The notes under the pieces: generated by a model
The model's input: only the letters and a program-made list of their open reading frames with translations
Database searches by the model: none
Told to the model about the DNA's origin: nothing
Assembly (NCBI GenBank): GCA_964035575.1
Contig: OZ037918.1
Location: 682,001-746,000, forward strand
Source of the DNA: Rhynchopus sp. YZ270_cl-10
Lineage: Eukaryota; Euglenozoa; Diplonemea; Diplonemida; Diplonemidae
DNA length: 64,000 nt
Reading direction: 5' to 3'
Shown here: piece by piece, positions 21,523 through 32,594 of the stretch
How positions within the stretch are numbered: the stretch's first letter is position 1
Layout of the letters: each line of letters opens with the position of its first letter
Made by a program: the position numbers and the translations under genes

Positions 21523-22130
21523 AGTGGGGGGTTTTAGAGGGGGATCAGGGGAATGAAAAAGAATAAAGAAAAAGAAAAAAGCAAAAAAGGGGGAAAACCC
21601 CCCAAGGTTGTCTGTGTTCTAGCCCTTTCATTAGGGTAACAATTTTCAGTGCTGAACACTATCCACGTGGTTGTGGAGTGCCAGTAGCAAAATGATGGAG
21701 AAACAGAGGGGTATATGGGTGGGTGGGGGAGAGGGAGAGGGGAACACAATAAACATTTGGTTCTCAGGAGACCAGAAAGAGAAAAAAAAAATTCAGGCTG
21801 GGGGTGTGTGTGTGTGAAGTGCCTCGACCCATGAAAGGGAGGGTTTGTGTGGGGTGTGGGGTGGTTTGAACATCAAAATCTCGCCTTTTTTTTTTTTTTT
21901 TCCTTTTTTTTCTTCCCCCCCAAAAGAAGCTTGTCGCTTCCCGTTTTCAGTCGGCTGGTATTGCCATTTCTTCCCCCCTTTTTTTTATCAAAAAACTTTT
22001 GTGTCGCTTTTATTTCTTGCCATTTATACAAAGATAATTGGAGTGATTTTCTTTTTGAACGTTTTTTCTTCAAGATGACTAAACACAGTGGGGCTGAGGT
22101 TCGTCTTACAATAGTTTTTATTTTTATTTT

Positions 22131-22252
22131 TTACAGTTGCCCCGTCGGCAACTCCCAAATGCAACACTCCGGGGGTTCGATAACCCGCGGAGCATCAGTG
22201 CCCTGCGTCCCAGAGGCGTTTTGCACTAAGCAACTTCACTTTTCTTTTCCCT
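22131..22252 (+). repeat. Family B short interspersed repeat (tRNA-arm-like hairpin)
   Basis: Contains a hairpin GTTGCC..GGCAAC (22136-22152), a second hairpin ACTCC..GGTTCGATAACC..GGAG (22166-22192), then TGCGTCCCAGAGGCGTTTTG, CACTA and AACTTCACTTTTC with a T/C tail. The central GGTTCGATAACC resembles a tRNA T-arm/box B. Other copies: 26170-26285, 38903-39035, 42757-42865, 51293-51395 (long), and 3' parts at 1318-1360, 11693-11742, 19957-20010, 36387-36440, 40309-40380, 58805-58860. Confidence 0.75.
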
Positions 22253-22455
22253 TTCTTCTCTACCCTTTGTTTTCTTTTTTATACACGGACCCTGCCTGCT
22301 TGTCGTGGGTATGTGTGCTGCCGTGAGCTGCGTGTAGTGCAAAAAAAAGAACCAGGCACTGTCTCTGGATAGTGTGCATTGTGTATGTGTTTTTATTTGT
22401 TACCCCCTCCCCCACAAGAATATTATTGCTTTTATCTATTCAAAAAATAACTATT

Positions 22456-22652
22456 TTCTGGTATCAAAAAAAGTAGCTTTTTTTTGACTGGCCAAGTATG
22501 TAGCATTTCCGAGTGTCACATAAAACCGTCCCGAGCGTAGCGAGGGCGGTTTGAAGTCTTATTTCCCCGAGCGCAGCGAGGGAAATAAGACGTGACACGA
22601 GGAAATGCTAGCTTGGCCAGTCAAAAAACCTACTTTGTTTTCGATACCAGAA
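22456..22652. mobile_element. Foldback with two internal hairpins (cruciform-like)
   Basis: Arms of about 60 bp (TTCTGGTATC.. at 22456 and ..GATACCAGAA to 22652), rich in matched blocks GACTGGCCAAG and GAGTGTCAC. They enclose two hairpins: 22525-22550 and 22558-22589, whose stem CTTATTTCCC/GGGAAATAAG is perfect. Both loops carry CGAGCG(T/C)AGCGAG. No coding capacity. Confidence 0.7.
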
Positions 22653-23861
22653 CGTAATTTTTTATGAGGCAAAAAAAGTATCTCCACTCACGAGTAAAGG
22701 GAAGAGGGTAAACATTGTACACACAGCGCCTTCTTACACTACGCGCAGGACTCCCAAACATACAGAGAGCATGTGAAAATTTGTATAAAACCGACTCGCA
22801 GCAACAACAACGCACCTCAGTTCAAAAATATAAAAAAAAATTTTTTTTTTTATTTTCACTGCAACGTATTTTGGCTGGTGTGATAACAATCAAACTTTTT
22901 TTGACTGTAATCATACTTTTTTTTGACTCCTTTCCGAAAACACGTGTAAATTGCACGCAACACTTTTTTTTACGCGTCAAAAAATCCCTATTTTTTTTTT
23001 TACTTTTTTTACCCTCTTCCCTTTACGAGTGAGTGGAGTTACTTTTTTTGCCCCATAAAAAATATTTATTTATCAAAATCCCCCACAAGAATCTATTTTT
23101 TTTTTTGACGTCGGTAACAATTTGTCAACCGCGGTTTACTGTATTTTTTTCTTCATTTTTTTTTGTCGATGTTTGCAAAAAAAAAAAAGAAAATGGAATT
23201 TATTGACATCAAAAAATCTCGTCATGTTTCTTCAGAACTGTCCTATCTGCCTTCATGTGACCATCGAAGTAGGTCTCCAGCCTCTCGTGGTGACTGCATT
23301 GGGTACAACTTGATGTATAATTTTCTGTGGCGAAAAAAAAAAATGCACGAAGCACAGTTATTCAATCAGTATTACTCAGCCCCCTTCCACCCCTCATATA
23401 TCCTTTTTTTTAATATAGGTTTCGCATGCACACCTTTTTTTTCTTGAGGGGAGCAGTTCTTTTGTTATTCCGCAGAAAGAAGTCAGCGCCTGTTTTCTGA
23501 GATACACTCAAGACGTTCCCTCATCTCTTACCCCCCCCCCCCCCACCTTCCACTTCCCTCCCCCTTTTTATATCCCATCCCCTAGTTTGGTTTTTTTTGG
23601 TATGGTTTTATGCGTTTTTTCTTCATTTTTTCTCTTCTTTAGTTGACCCGCGCCTTAGCCTCTTAACCTGCAATACAAGTAAACTATGGTGACAACATCA
23701 TCCCCGAACTACCATCATGGGCTGTCTTTTTTGAAACAAGCAATTATTTTGAATGGACTGTCTCTTTTGTAACAAAGAGGCAGACCATTTCAAACCCAAA
23801 CGTTGTTCCAGCGCGATGCAAGTGGTAAAAACAAAGATATGTGTTCACAAGATACACATTC

Positions 23862-24015
23862 ATCTTACAAAGTGTTCCACATATCAGATGTAAACCACGA
23901 AATGGATGTAGGACTGCATGGTTGGGGATGTCCACCCCACGGTACAGCCAGGTCATTTGTACCAAAGGTACACTGTTCACAAGAGGGCTTTTTGTATTTC
24001 AAGTCAACTGTTCTC
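23862..24015 (+). repeat. Family C short interspersed repeat
   Basis: Consensus features: GTAAACCACGAAATGGATGT, GGACTGCATGGTTGGG, TGTCCACCC, then GTACCAAAGGTAC (a hairpin), GAGGGCTTTGTATTTCAAGT and CAACTTTC with a T-rich end. Fuller copies at 7566-7740, 30631-30800 and 47561-47745. Partial copies at 14968-15005, 25912-25985, 27300-27345, 32960-33070, 42643-42712, 43960-43998, 58365-58460. The full-length 5' end carries a hammerhead-like core. Confidence 0.8.
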
Positions 24016-24308
24016 GTCTTTAGGTTGACTCTTCAGGAGAAGGTTATTTTACCAACCTTTTTTTGTGGACCTGAAAGATGCACAGTGATGTCATCTTTTC
24101 AAACTTATTTTTCCATTTTGTATTTTGTTGCTTTTCTTTGTTTTTTTTTTTTTTTTTGTCTCAGATCGGTAAAAAAAATGGAGATTTTTTCATGGTTGAG
24201 GATGCTCTGCTTTGCATCTATATACCTTTTTGAAATGCATTGCCTTTCGGGAGGATTTTCGGGAGGTGTACAGAACCCGCCCTCGGACAGGGTGATTGTC
24301 GGTACAAC

Positions 24309-24370
24309 AAAAAAAATAGTGGAGTTCATCCTCGGGTGTCTACACTAATACAACCAAGTTTTTCAAAGAA
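24309..24370 (+). repeat. Family E short interspersed repeat
   Basis: GTGGAGTTCATCCTCGGGTG, then TCTACACTAATACAACCAAG and TTTTCAAA. Other copies: 900-955, 11484-11516, 25028-25072, 32818-32870. Inverted copies at 4514-4548 and 7129-7162. Confidence 0.7.
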
Positions 24371-26399
24371 AGAAAAAAGAAAAAGAAACAGAATAAGAAA
24401 AGCAAAGCGTGGAAGTAGTTTTCTAGCCCCTTTTTTCCAGGTGACATGAAGGACAGAGCAGCCTGCCTTAAGGTAGGTGATTTAGTTGATGCAACGTAAA
24501 GTGTATTGCTACGTCTCGTGTTTATTGTATGTGTTTATTCAGCACGTACCCTGGTCTTTTTTTTGTTTTTGTTTTTGTTTTTGATTTTGATTGTGGCCAA
24601 GGTGACTAAGCACACAAAAGAGGCTTAGATTCATTGTTACCAAAACCTTTCTTTTTAGAGAGCTTGGCAGAAAATGTGTGATGGATTGTGTGTACACAAG
24701 GTGCATTCATCCACAAGTGGTGTTGCGGAACAACTATCAAGGGTATGTCTATAGGCCCCCTCTGGAACACCAACAAAGTGTTCATTTTTTTCATATGAGG
24801 TGACTAAGCACACTACTCTCTACATGTTCAAAACATTAAGTAATCTAATCAGACTAAGCACACAGAGAGGCTTAGATTCATCTTATACAGCTTTTCTTAC
24901 CTTTTTTTGTTTTAAAAATTGATTTTCAATTAGAAAAAAAAAAGGGAACGTACACCGCTAACTACAACTAACCTGCCGAAGGTTGTTGCTTTCCAGTTTT
25001 GGCGTACAAACAAGAACAAAGAAAAATAGTGGACTCCTCGGGTGGTCTGCACGAATACAAATCAAGTTTTTCACAAATGAAACAAAAGTAAATTACATTG
25101 GCTCTCGCAAGTGTCCTAAGCAGTCAGGTCCCTTTTCCTCCCTCTTCCTATTTCCAGCGCTTCATTTTCGTGCCTGTACAGGTGCGTTCGTTGTGTTGTT
25201 TGCTCTACATTTGCTTGTCTTTCTAAGGACGCAAAATTTTTCTTGTGCTTTCATCCGGATGGCTGGCATACGTGGGTCAGTTGGAGGTGCCTGTCCATCA
25301 CCAACTACAGTTTTTCTAAGGAACACATTATTTAGCCAGGAGACATCTTTTAAGGTGACTGCAGACGCTTAGGATTGCAAAAAATGCTACCCGTATTTTT
25401 TTGTTTGTTTTTGCTTTTTTTTTTTTTTTTTTTGTTGTTGCCCACATCCCACCCTTTGCATTGAGCTCGGCTAAGATGCGTTTTATAGCACGTTTCAACT
25501 ACTCTTTCGTTGGCCGGAGGCATGCGGGGTATGCGGGACTATTCTGTTTTGTCCTCAGGGAGGTAAACACCCCTGCCCCTACGAAATGCAAAGTTCAACC
25601 CTGGCTAGGGTATATAAATGCCGGGGCAGTGTCTTCCCGTATGGTGTATTGCACTCAGAGCGTGAAACAGCGACCAACAGTTAGGCCAGAGCCGGCTCTG
25701 CCGCACCTTGGGGTTACGGTGTGCTGTATAAGGACGTCCAGTCGGTCCAGCATGGGATGCTAAGAGAGAGATGTTGTCCCCCTTCCCCCCTGCTCTCTTG
25801 CCTTGACAATTGTGCACTAAGCATTGGTGCAGCGAATGGGAGTATCTTCGCTTTTTGTTTGCAAAAGGGCACAGAATGCGCATCATCACAAGATGTGTGT
25901 TGTTTTTTTTACCCCGGTCCAGCCGGTCATTGTACCAAAGGTACACTGTCACGAGGGCTTTGTATTTCAAGTCAACTTTCTTTTTGTTTATTTGACAGGC
26001 ATTTGTCGTTTGCCTATTCATTATTTTTAAATGTAACGAGAGCTGCTCATAAGATGGATCACTCGTTTCCTAGATGTTGTGAAGAATGGGAAAATAAAAG
26101 TAACCACACAGCGGCTTTTTTGTGTACACACCCGTTGACGTCTTCCCCCGCACCCCCCTTCGCCCCCCTTTTTTCCTGCAACCCCCAAATTCAACACTCC
26201 TGAGTTCGAAAAACCCACGGAGTTGTCAGTTCCTTGCGTCCCAGAGGCGTTTTTTTGCACTATCAACTTCACTTTTTTTTTCTCTTTTTCTGAAAATCTG
26301 AGAATGTGTTTGACAACAGGTCTGAACAGTCCCTTAAGAGAGAGAGAGACATTCCTCAAAAGGAAATGCGTATGTGTGTGTCGTGCCGTCTATTGGGTA

Positions 26400-26517
26400 C
26401 ACGGTGACCATGTGACCATGTGACCCGGGTAACATGCATTTTTTGGAATGTATGTAAAAGTATGCTAAAAATTTTGTTATTTAGCATTCTTCCGGGTATC
26501 ATGATGTGGTCACCGTG
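26400..26517. mobile_element. MITE-like foldback, CACGGTGACC termini
   Basis: TIRs CACGGTGACCA (26400-26410) and TGGTCACCGTG (26507-26517), with an inner hairpin TGCTAAA/TTTAGCA. A relative at 36988-37115 has ACACGGTG/CACCGTGT ends and similar ATGCTAAA and CCCGGGTA interior blocks. Confidence 0.55.
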
Positions 26518-28957
26518 CAGGGAATGGAAGGGAGGCTGCGTATGCCTGCAATCCAATGCACGTTTTATTAGCTTTCCCCCCCCGCTTTTTCTTCTGAGGT
26601 TCAAGAGTGATGCCGGGGGGGGAGGAGGGTGTTTCTTTCCCAAAAATCCCCGCCCCTCGTCGGTCCCTTTCTCCCTTTTCCCTCCCCCTTGCTAGATGTA
26701 TGTGCCGCGTTCATCGCTGTTGTTGTTTTTTTTTTTTTTTTTTTTTTTTAATTTTTTTCTTTTCTTCTGAGGATCATCTTACCACACGGATGGAAAAGGT
26801 ACTTTATACATTCATGTCTGACAATTTTTTGTCTTTTTTTAGTTTTGCTTCGGTGCCGTTCCGTCTGGGGGTATTGTATTGTATTGCACAAAAAGAAATC
26901 ACAACCTCCCCCTTTCGGGTCTGCGTATACAACGCAGGCACATTTATCATTTCGAGTTATCTTTGCATTTGATTCGTCCTTTGTTTTTTTCCTGTTTCTA
27001 ATCAATCATGATGATCCTCTCAACGCCTAGTCAAGCCTTTAGCTGCCAACCCCCCTTAGTGATCCCTCGTATTGTGATAATCACAAGGCAATATTGTATT
27101 GTGGTGTGTATGTCGCATGATTAGGAAAATTATCACAGCCACAACGACCTGCTTTTTTTTTTTTTTTTTTTGGGAAATCAACTCTCACTTTACCACAGCT
27201 TTGCCCCCTTCCCCCACAACGATATCACCAAAAGGGAACTCACGAGCGCAGTGCGATTCAATACGATTCAGTGCGATTGTGAACCCCCGTTTTTTTTTTT
27301 TTAGGTACACTGTCACAAAAGAGTGCTTTGTATTTCAAGTCAGTTTTTTTCATATTGTAGCCGCGGTCATTTCCCCCTCCCTTTTTTCTCTGTTCTCTGA
27401 CGGTACGGAACACTCACGTCTCCCACCCTTTACCTGAGCACGACCGACCTGCTGTTTTAGTATGTTTCAGCTACCATCTATGTAATGTATATTGACCGTA
27501 AAAAAAAAGGTCAAACTCCCCTAAAAAATCCGGAAAAGGAAAAGGAAAACAGTGTTACGGTCAGTATATTTGATGGAGACAGCACTCTTTTCCCATCTTT
27601 TTGTGATGACTTAGCACACAGAGGCTGAGTGTACATCTTACCAAAACCGTTTCCCCCCCCTCCCCCCGACCTGTGGGTAACCCAGTGTATTTACCCTTTT
27701 CCAGCTATAAATTTCAGGCCGAGATTTTTCATGCACGGTAAGGCGATGCTTTCCAAGAGTGCAAATCATTTCGTGCATTTATCCAAAAAAAAAACTTTTT
27801 ATTGATGCAGGGACGGCCCGTTGAATTATCATTTTTTTTTTTTTTTTTAGAAAATCATTTTCCTTTCCCCTCTCCACATATTCTCACCCCCCGAAATGCG
27901 AGCAAAACACAAAGTCACTCCCTTTTTTTCTTTCTATTAACAAAACCACACTGTTATCTGGGGTTTTTTTCCTTCTCTTTTTTCCTTTTTTTTCAGTCGC
28001 AGAAATAAAGTTACCCACTCTCCCGCTTTTTTTTTTTGTTTTATTGGTGTGGCCCGCCCCAAAATAAAGTCAAAAAAATGTACTTCTAATGTACTTCTAA
28101 TGTATGGTAAAAAAAGGGGGGTAAAAAAATTTTTCCCACCCATACTGACGTAGTCAGTGTGCATAATAAAAGGGTCCCGAGCTTTCCCCCCGCAAAAAGC
28201 GGTCGCTGCGCGCGCTTCGCGCACGCGACTCCCTGCTAGTGCAAGAAGGTGAGGCTCTTTCTCACCCCTGATGCACAAAATCGTGAAAGGCGGGTGGGGA
28301 CGGTGAACCACAAGCCGTAGTGGGTGTCAGCCTTCTTATCAGTAACCTCAGTGCCTCTATAAAAGAAGAGGCGGTCATGGCATCCAAAGGTTCCAGGCGA
28401 AGCCACGGTACGCAACATTTCTGAAAAATGTTGCCACAAAATGGCGCTGTCGTTCGTAATTAACGTCACTTTCCGTAAATTTTACTTACGTATTTCGCTA
28501 AAAACGAAAGCTTCTGGCGAAGCCACGGTACGCAACATTTCAAAAAAAAAAATGCGCTTACAATTGAACATTTTACAGCCAAACTACGACATGGGAAGAG
28601 TGCAAGCTTGCGCCGCAGGCGCACGGTACGCTACTTTTCTTCTTTCGCTATGCCGCATGCTTCCTTTTACAGTAAAATAAAAGAAAATTGTCATCTGAAA
28701 ATAGAGTTCTGTGGGGGTAAGGTGAGGGGTGGGGCGCACCAAACCTGAAAATAGCCTGTAAAACTGGTACATGCATTTTAGGTACAAAATACTCATTTCT
28801 CAGCGCAAAATGACCCCACCACAACACGCACGGACTCCGGAGAATCGGGAAAGAAAAAAATTTTTTTCGATTTTTTGTGGCAAAAATTGGCCGAAAAATT
28901 TTTTCGTCCCCCCCGGACCCCCCAAAAAAAGTCACCTATAAAAAAAAGTTTTTTCCC

Positions 28958-29265
28958 TTACTGGGGGGGGGGGCGAATAAGAGATCAGGGGTGAATAAGA
29001 GATCAGGGCCGAATAAGAGATCAGGTTGAGATTTTGGGGGTATTTTTTTTTTTTTTTTTTGCATGCGCCAGGGTTTTATCTTGAAATTTTTTTTTGAAAT
29101 TTTACCCTGTCTACCCGGTCTGGCAAAAAAGTGGTCAAAATATTTTTTTTGCCTCCGGCGAAAATGTCTTTTTGCTTTTTTCCCCCCAAAAAATTTTTTT
29201 TATTTCTGGCTCGTCCGTTCGCCTAATAAGAGATGCCACATCTCTTATTCGCCCCCCCCCAGTAA
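28958..29265. mobile_element. Foldback with G-run termini
   Basis: TTACTGG(G)n CGAATAAGAGAT at 28958-28986 is mirrored by ATCTCTTATTCGCC(C)n AGTAA ending at 29265. The left side has three GAATAAGAGATCAGG units. Non-coding. Confidence 0.6.
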
Positions 29266-29436
29266 TCACGCCTAAAATAAAGTCAAAAAAATGTACTTCT
29301 AATGTACTTCTAATGTACCCCAAAAACCGGGTTTCGGGCCACACCATTTATGAATCTAATGATTTACATCCTATTTTGACTCCTACCCACCCCCCCACCC
29401 CACCCCTCCCTTTCCTCCTCACCACTCATCCTTCTC

Positions 29437-29438
29437 AG
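29437..29438 (+). promoter_or_regulatory. Probable trans-splice acceptor of the EEP gene
   Basis: A C/T-rich stretch ends in CTTCTCAG, 14 nt before the ATG at 29453. Confidence 0.5.
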
Positions 29439-29452
29439 AATGTAATAAAAAG

Positions 29453-32400
29453 ATGCGTATTTCGCTTTTTGTGGTGTTGTTAAGCTTTGCATCGGAATGC
29501 TTGCCGCAGGAGGCTAAGGAGGCTGATGGGCCGCACTATTCTGTGAACGGGGAATGGGGGAACGTCCTGGGGACTAGAGAAGCGCTGCCGTTGGAGCTGG
29601 CAGCGTGGGGAGAGGAGGGCGGGCTGGGGAGTGTCAAAACCTTTCTTGAGCGTGCTGTGAACGAACGCTGGGGCGGCTGCCGCGACTGCACCCACGCGGC
29701 ACGTCTCTCGCTGGAGACGCTCCTGGAAGCAACACGCCAGGTGGTCACCTTCACAAAGGACGGCACCACCCCTCTACACATGACCTTCCGCCGCTGGAAC
29801 GGCGAGACCACAACAGAAGCACTCCTCCTGGGGGTCGTCTACAACGTCTCGCTTGTGGTCCGCGCGGAGGACGTGGCGCACGCAGCAAACGATGCTAACA
29901 CTGCAGAGGCATACGCCACGACGCACCACGACATGGTGCTGTATGGTGACCGTGAAGGTCTGTTCTCCGTCGTGCAGCATACCTGGGTGTATCCCAAGGA
30001 AGAGCAGGCAGAAGGGGGTGCAACCGGGCTGCTGCACCCAGAGCTCTTCGGGCGTGCGCGTATCGCGAAAGGGGCAGAAGGGGCAGAGGCAGCAGCAGCA
30101 CCCCTCGGCCTCGTGTGCTACAACATCTGGAACTTCAACCACCCCTGGCCCCGTCGTCTCGACCTCATCACCAAAGCCATCGCTGAGCGTGTGCCGGACA
30201 TCATCGCATTCCAGGAGGTGTGATTTTTTTTGGCATGTTTGGGTAAGAGAAGTAGGTTTTCTTTAAAAGCTACCCTGAAAGTGGAGCCTTTTCAGGCATC
30301 TATTCCAACAATTTATCAACAAAAACACTTTATTGAATACACCACACAGGTACGTTACGACAACGGCGGTGCACAGCTTGGACCTGAGGCCACACGCCAT
30401 CAGGTGGACCATCTCCTGTGGCGCCTCGAGCACATGGGTGTGTGGCAGGTCGTGTGGGTGCCGGCCATGTCATATCTGCAGGACGACAAGGGCCTCGCCA
30501 TCCAGACAGAGGGCCCCAGCATCTTCACACGCCTCCCCGTCAAGCATGTGGATGCGTTGCAGCTTACGCGGTTCTACCCCGAGGACAAGGGTGACGAGCA
30601 CCAGAGGGTATGTCATTATTTCTTCATTTCTTTTGCAATGATCCCCGTTCATCTGGATGATGAAAGCGGGGGTACATATCATTATGTAAACCACGAAATA
30701 GATGTAGGACTGCATGGTTGGGTGTCCACCCAAGGTAGGTCATATACCAAAGGTACACTGTCACGAGAGGGCTTTGTATTTCAAGTCAACTTTCTTTTTT
30801 GATGAACTGGATGTCTCATGAAGACCACGAAAACACTTTCGGAGCATGGCGGGTCACCCGATACCCCTGACACCCCACCACAACAGGTGTGCCTTGCTGT
30901 CACCATCGAGACACCACAGCTGGGTGCCATCAACGTCCTCACAACCCACCTCACCCTCTCCGAGACTGCACGCATGAACAACGTCTACGAGATCTGCAAG
31001 TACGCAAAGAGCCTCGAGTCTGACCCTAAGCGGGGCAAGGTATACACGAACATAACCCACCCTCAACTTACAAAGTACTACAATGAAATACAAAACAAAA
31101 CAAACAGAGTAGCAAAAACAAAAACAAATACAAAAACAAACAAACTTTCAAACTCCCCCGAAGCCCTAATGCCATACAGGCTTTTTGAGAAAGCAGAGCC
31201 ACCTAACGACCCTAGCTTTACATATTTTTCTCATTTCTTTTGTGTGCCATCCTACGTCTAATTCTTCCCCTGCCACACACACCTCTGCTCAGGTTACGAT
31301 TCTGACAGGCGACCTGAACATGATTCCTTCAGACGGAGCAATGCAGTACCTGCTTGGGGAGGTGGAGTACAAGGGCACACGGTGTGACTTCCAAGACGTC
31401 TGGCTCTCCAAGGGGACACCTCTGGTCCACGAGCTGGGCGACCTCGAGCACGGCTTCACGTTCAACAACCTGAACCAGAAGCTCGAGAAGCGCATCGACT
31501 TCGTGCTGGTACGCGGTGCTGTCGACACAGTGTCCTTCGACCTTATGGAGGTCTTCGGGTCCAGAATCAACGTCAAGCCGGTATGCTACTTTATAGACTT
31601 TGTATTTCAAGTCTTCTTTTTGTGAATATTGTGCATAAAAGCGGAGTGGAGTTGTGTGGTCTAAATTATTAACCAATCTGCCAGGCTGGTGTATCGATTT
31701 TAAAAAAAAAATTGGCCTTCGAGCCGTTCGTGCAGTCGACGCTACAAAAAATTAATTACAAAACATTAATTACCCTGGGTTCCCATTGATCCCCGTTCGT
31801 TTGCTGACGAGTGGTAACGGGGGGAGGACGTACAAACGGTTACCACGAAACGGAGATAGGCGAGGCACAGGCTGCGTGGAGACCATTGCTTGCGTGGTGG
31901 CTCAACGTTGTCAAATTACCAAATTAACTTTTTTATTTTTCGGCGTGTTTGCCTTGCGCTGTTTCTTTCTTTCACAACGGACTCCTCACATGCTATTTTT
32001 TCAAAACCCCCCTAAACTTACCCCTCCCCCCCGCCCCACCCCCACGCCCCCTAACACCCTGTTTTACGAGAATCTGGTCCTGTGCTCCACCACTATAGCC
32101 TTGACCATACTCAGACGCAGGGATAAAGCCTGTGTATGCAAGACAGTAATGTCGCGCCCCCGAACCTATCTCACCCAGAATTAATTACCCTGGGTTCCCA
32201 TTGATCCCCGTTCGTTTGCTGACGAGTGGTAACGGGGGGAGGACGTACAAACGGTTACCACGAAACGGAGATAGGCGAGGCACAGGCTGCGTGGAGACCA
32301 TTGCTTGCGTGGTGGCTCAACGTTGTCAAATTACCAAAAAAAAAAAAACCACCCCCTTTTTTTACAGGACAATGTGCCACCAAGCGACCACATGGGTTTG

Positions 32401-32478
32401 TACACAGCCTTGTCCAGCGCTGCTGGGAAGGCAAAGGAGGGCACCTGCAGCGCAGATGACTCATGCGCGGCCGAATGA
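29453..32478 (+). CDS. Secreted endonuclease/exonuclease/phosphatase-fold enzyme (five exons)
   Basis: Exons 29453-30217, 30350-30607, 30887-31039, 31293-31580 and 32368-32478 join in frame (donors GTGTGA, GTATGT, GTATAC, GTATGC) to 524 aa. MRISLFVVLLSFASECLPQ is a signal peptide. Residues ~25-215 form an N-terminal domain I do not recognise. The EEP (DNase I/sphingomyelinase-like) catalytic fold follows with its motifs in order: VCYNIWN (Asn), DIIAFQEVRYD (Glu, spanning intron 1), NVLTTHLTLSE (His), ILTGDLNMIPSD (Asp/Asn), RIDFVLV (Asp) and PPSDHMGLYT (terminal SDH, on the last exon). All catalytic residues are present. Likely a secreted metal-dependent phosphodiesterase; nucleic acid versus sphingomyelin substrate is open. 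Introns 1, 2 and 4 carry D-, C- and hammerhead-type repeats. Confidence 0.88.
30631..30800 (+). repeat. Family C repeat filling EEP intron 2
   Basis: An almost full-length family-C element (TTTTGCAATGATCCCCGTTC to TCAAGTCAACTTTC) occupies 170 of the 279 bp of intron 2 (30608-30886). Confidence 0.8.
31765..31923 (+). repeat. Direct repeat, copy 1 (hammerhead-bearing, in EEP intron 4)
   Basis: 159 bp apparently identical to 32180-32338, with 256 bp of unrelated sequence between. It starts ATTAATTACCCTGGGTT and ends CAAATTACCAAA. Its 5' half aligns with the start of family C (GATCCCCGTTC, CTGA(C/T)GAGTGG, CCACGAAA); the 3' half differs. Confidence 0.9.
31789..31857 (+). ncRNA. Hammerhead ribozyme-like core, copy 1
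   Basis: Core CTGACGA (31804-31810) leads into an 8-bp perfect stem II, GTGGTAAC (31811-31818) with GTTACCAC (31839-31846). GAA (31847-31849) follows directly. Stem III pairs ATCCCCGT (31789-31796) with ACGGAGAT (31850-31857) at 7 of 8 positions, including the required A-U next to the cleavage site; the predicted site follows T31797 (a GUU triplet). Stem I, between the site and the core (CGTTTG), is very short, so activity is uncertain. Confidence 0.55.
32180..32338 (+). repeat. Direct repeat, copy 2
   Basis: Second copy of the 159-bp unit, 415 bp downstream of the first, ending 29 bp before the last EEP exon. Confidence 0.9.
32204..32272 (+). ncRNA. Hammerhead ribozyme-like core, copy 2
   Basis: Identical to the motif at 31789-31857. 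Cleavage at both would release a 415-nt RNA from the intron. Confidence 0.5.
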
Positions 32479-32486
32479 GAGTGTTG

Positions 32487-32594
32487 ACCATGTGCATGTG
32501 CATGTGCATGTGCATGTGCATGTGCATGTGCATGTGCATGTGCATGTGCATGTGCATGTGCATGTGCATGTGCATGTGCATGTGCATGTGCATG
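32487..32594 (+). repeat. (GTGCAT)n microsatellite
   Basis: About 18 pure 6-bp units directly after the EEP stop codon. All six frames through it read as dipeptide repeats and are not genes. Confidence 0.95.

Larger units (their letters stand above)
21523..29452. other. Eight-kilobase gene-free repeat mosaic
   Basis: No convincing gene on either strand. In order: A (22071-22120), B (22131-22252), foldback (22456-22652), I (23768-23872), C (23862-24015), E (24309-24370), A (24599-24655 and 24851-24900), E (25028-25072), F (25242-25300), H (25452-25505), C end (25912-25985), B (26170-26285), foldback (26400-26517), C end (27300-27345), H (27427-27480), A (27603-27650), a 45-bp direct repeat (28061-28105 and 29272-29316), and a foldback (28958-29265). 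The stretch 25500-25760 is GC-richer and open in one frame but has no recognisable product. Confidence 0.6.

Noticed and set aside
25401-25763. 120-aa frame with GC-rich middle
   Set aside because: Begins in a poly-T tract and a family-H repeat; no domain, no clear splice borders, and codon bias is weak.
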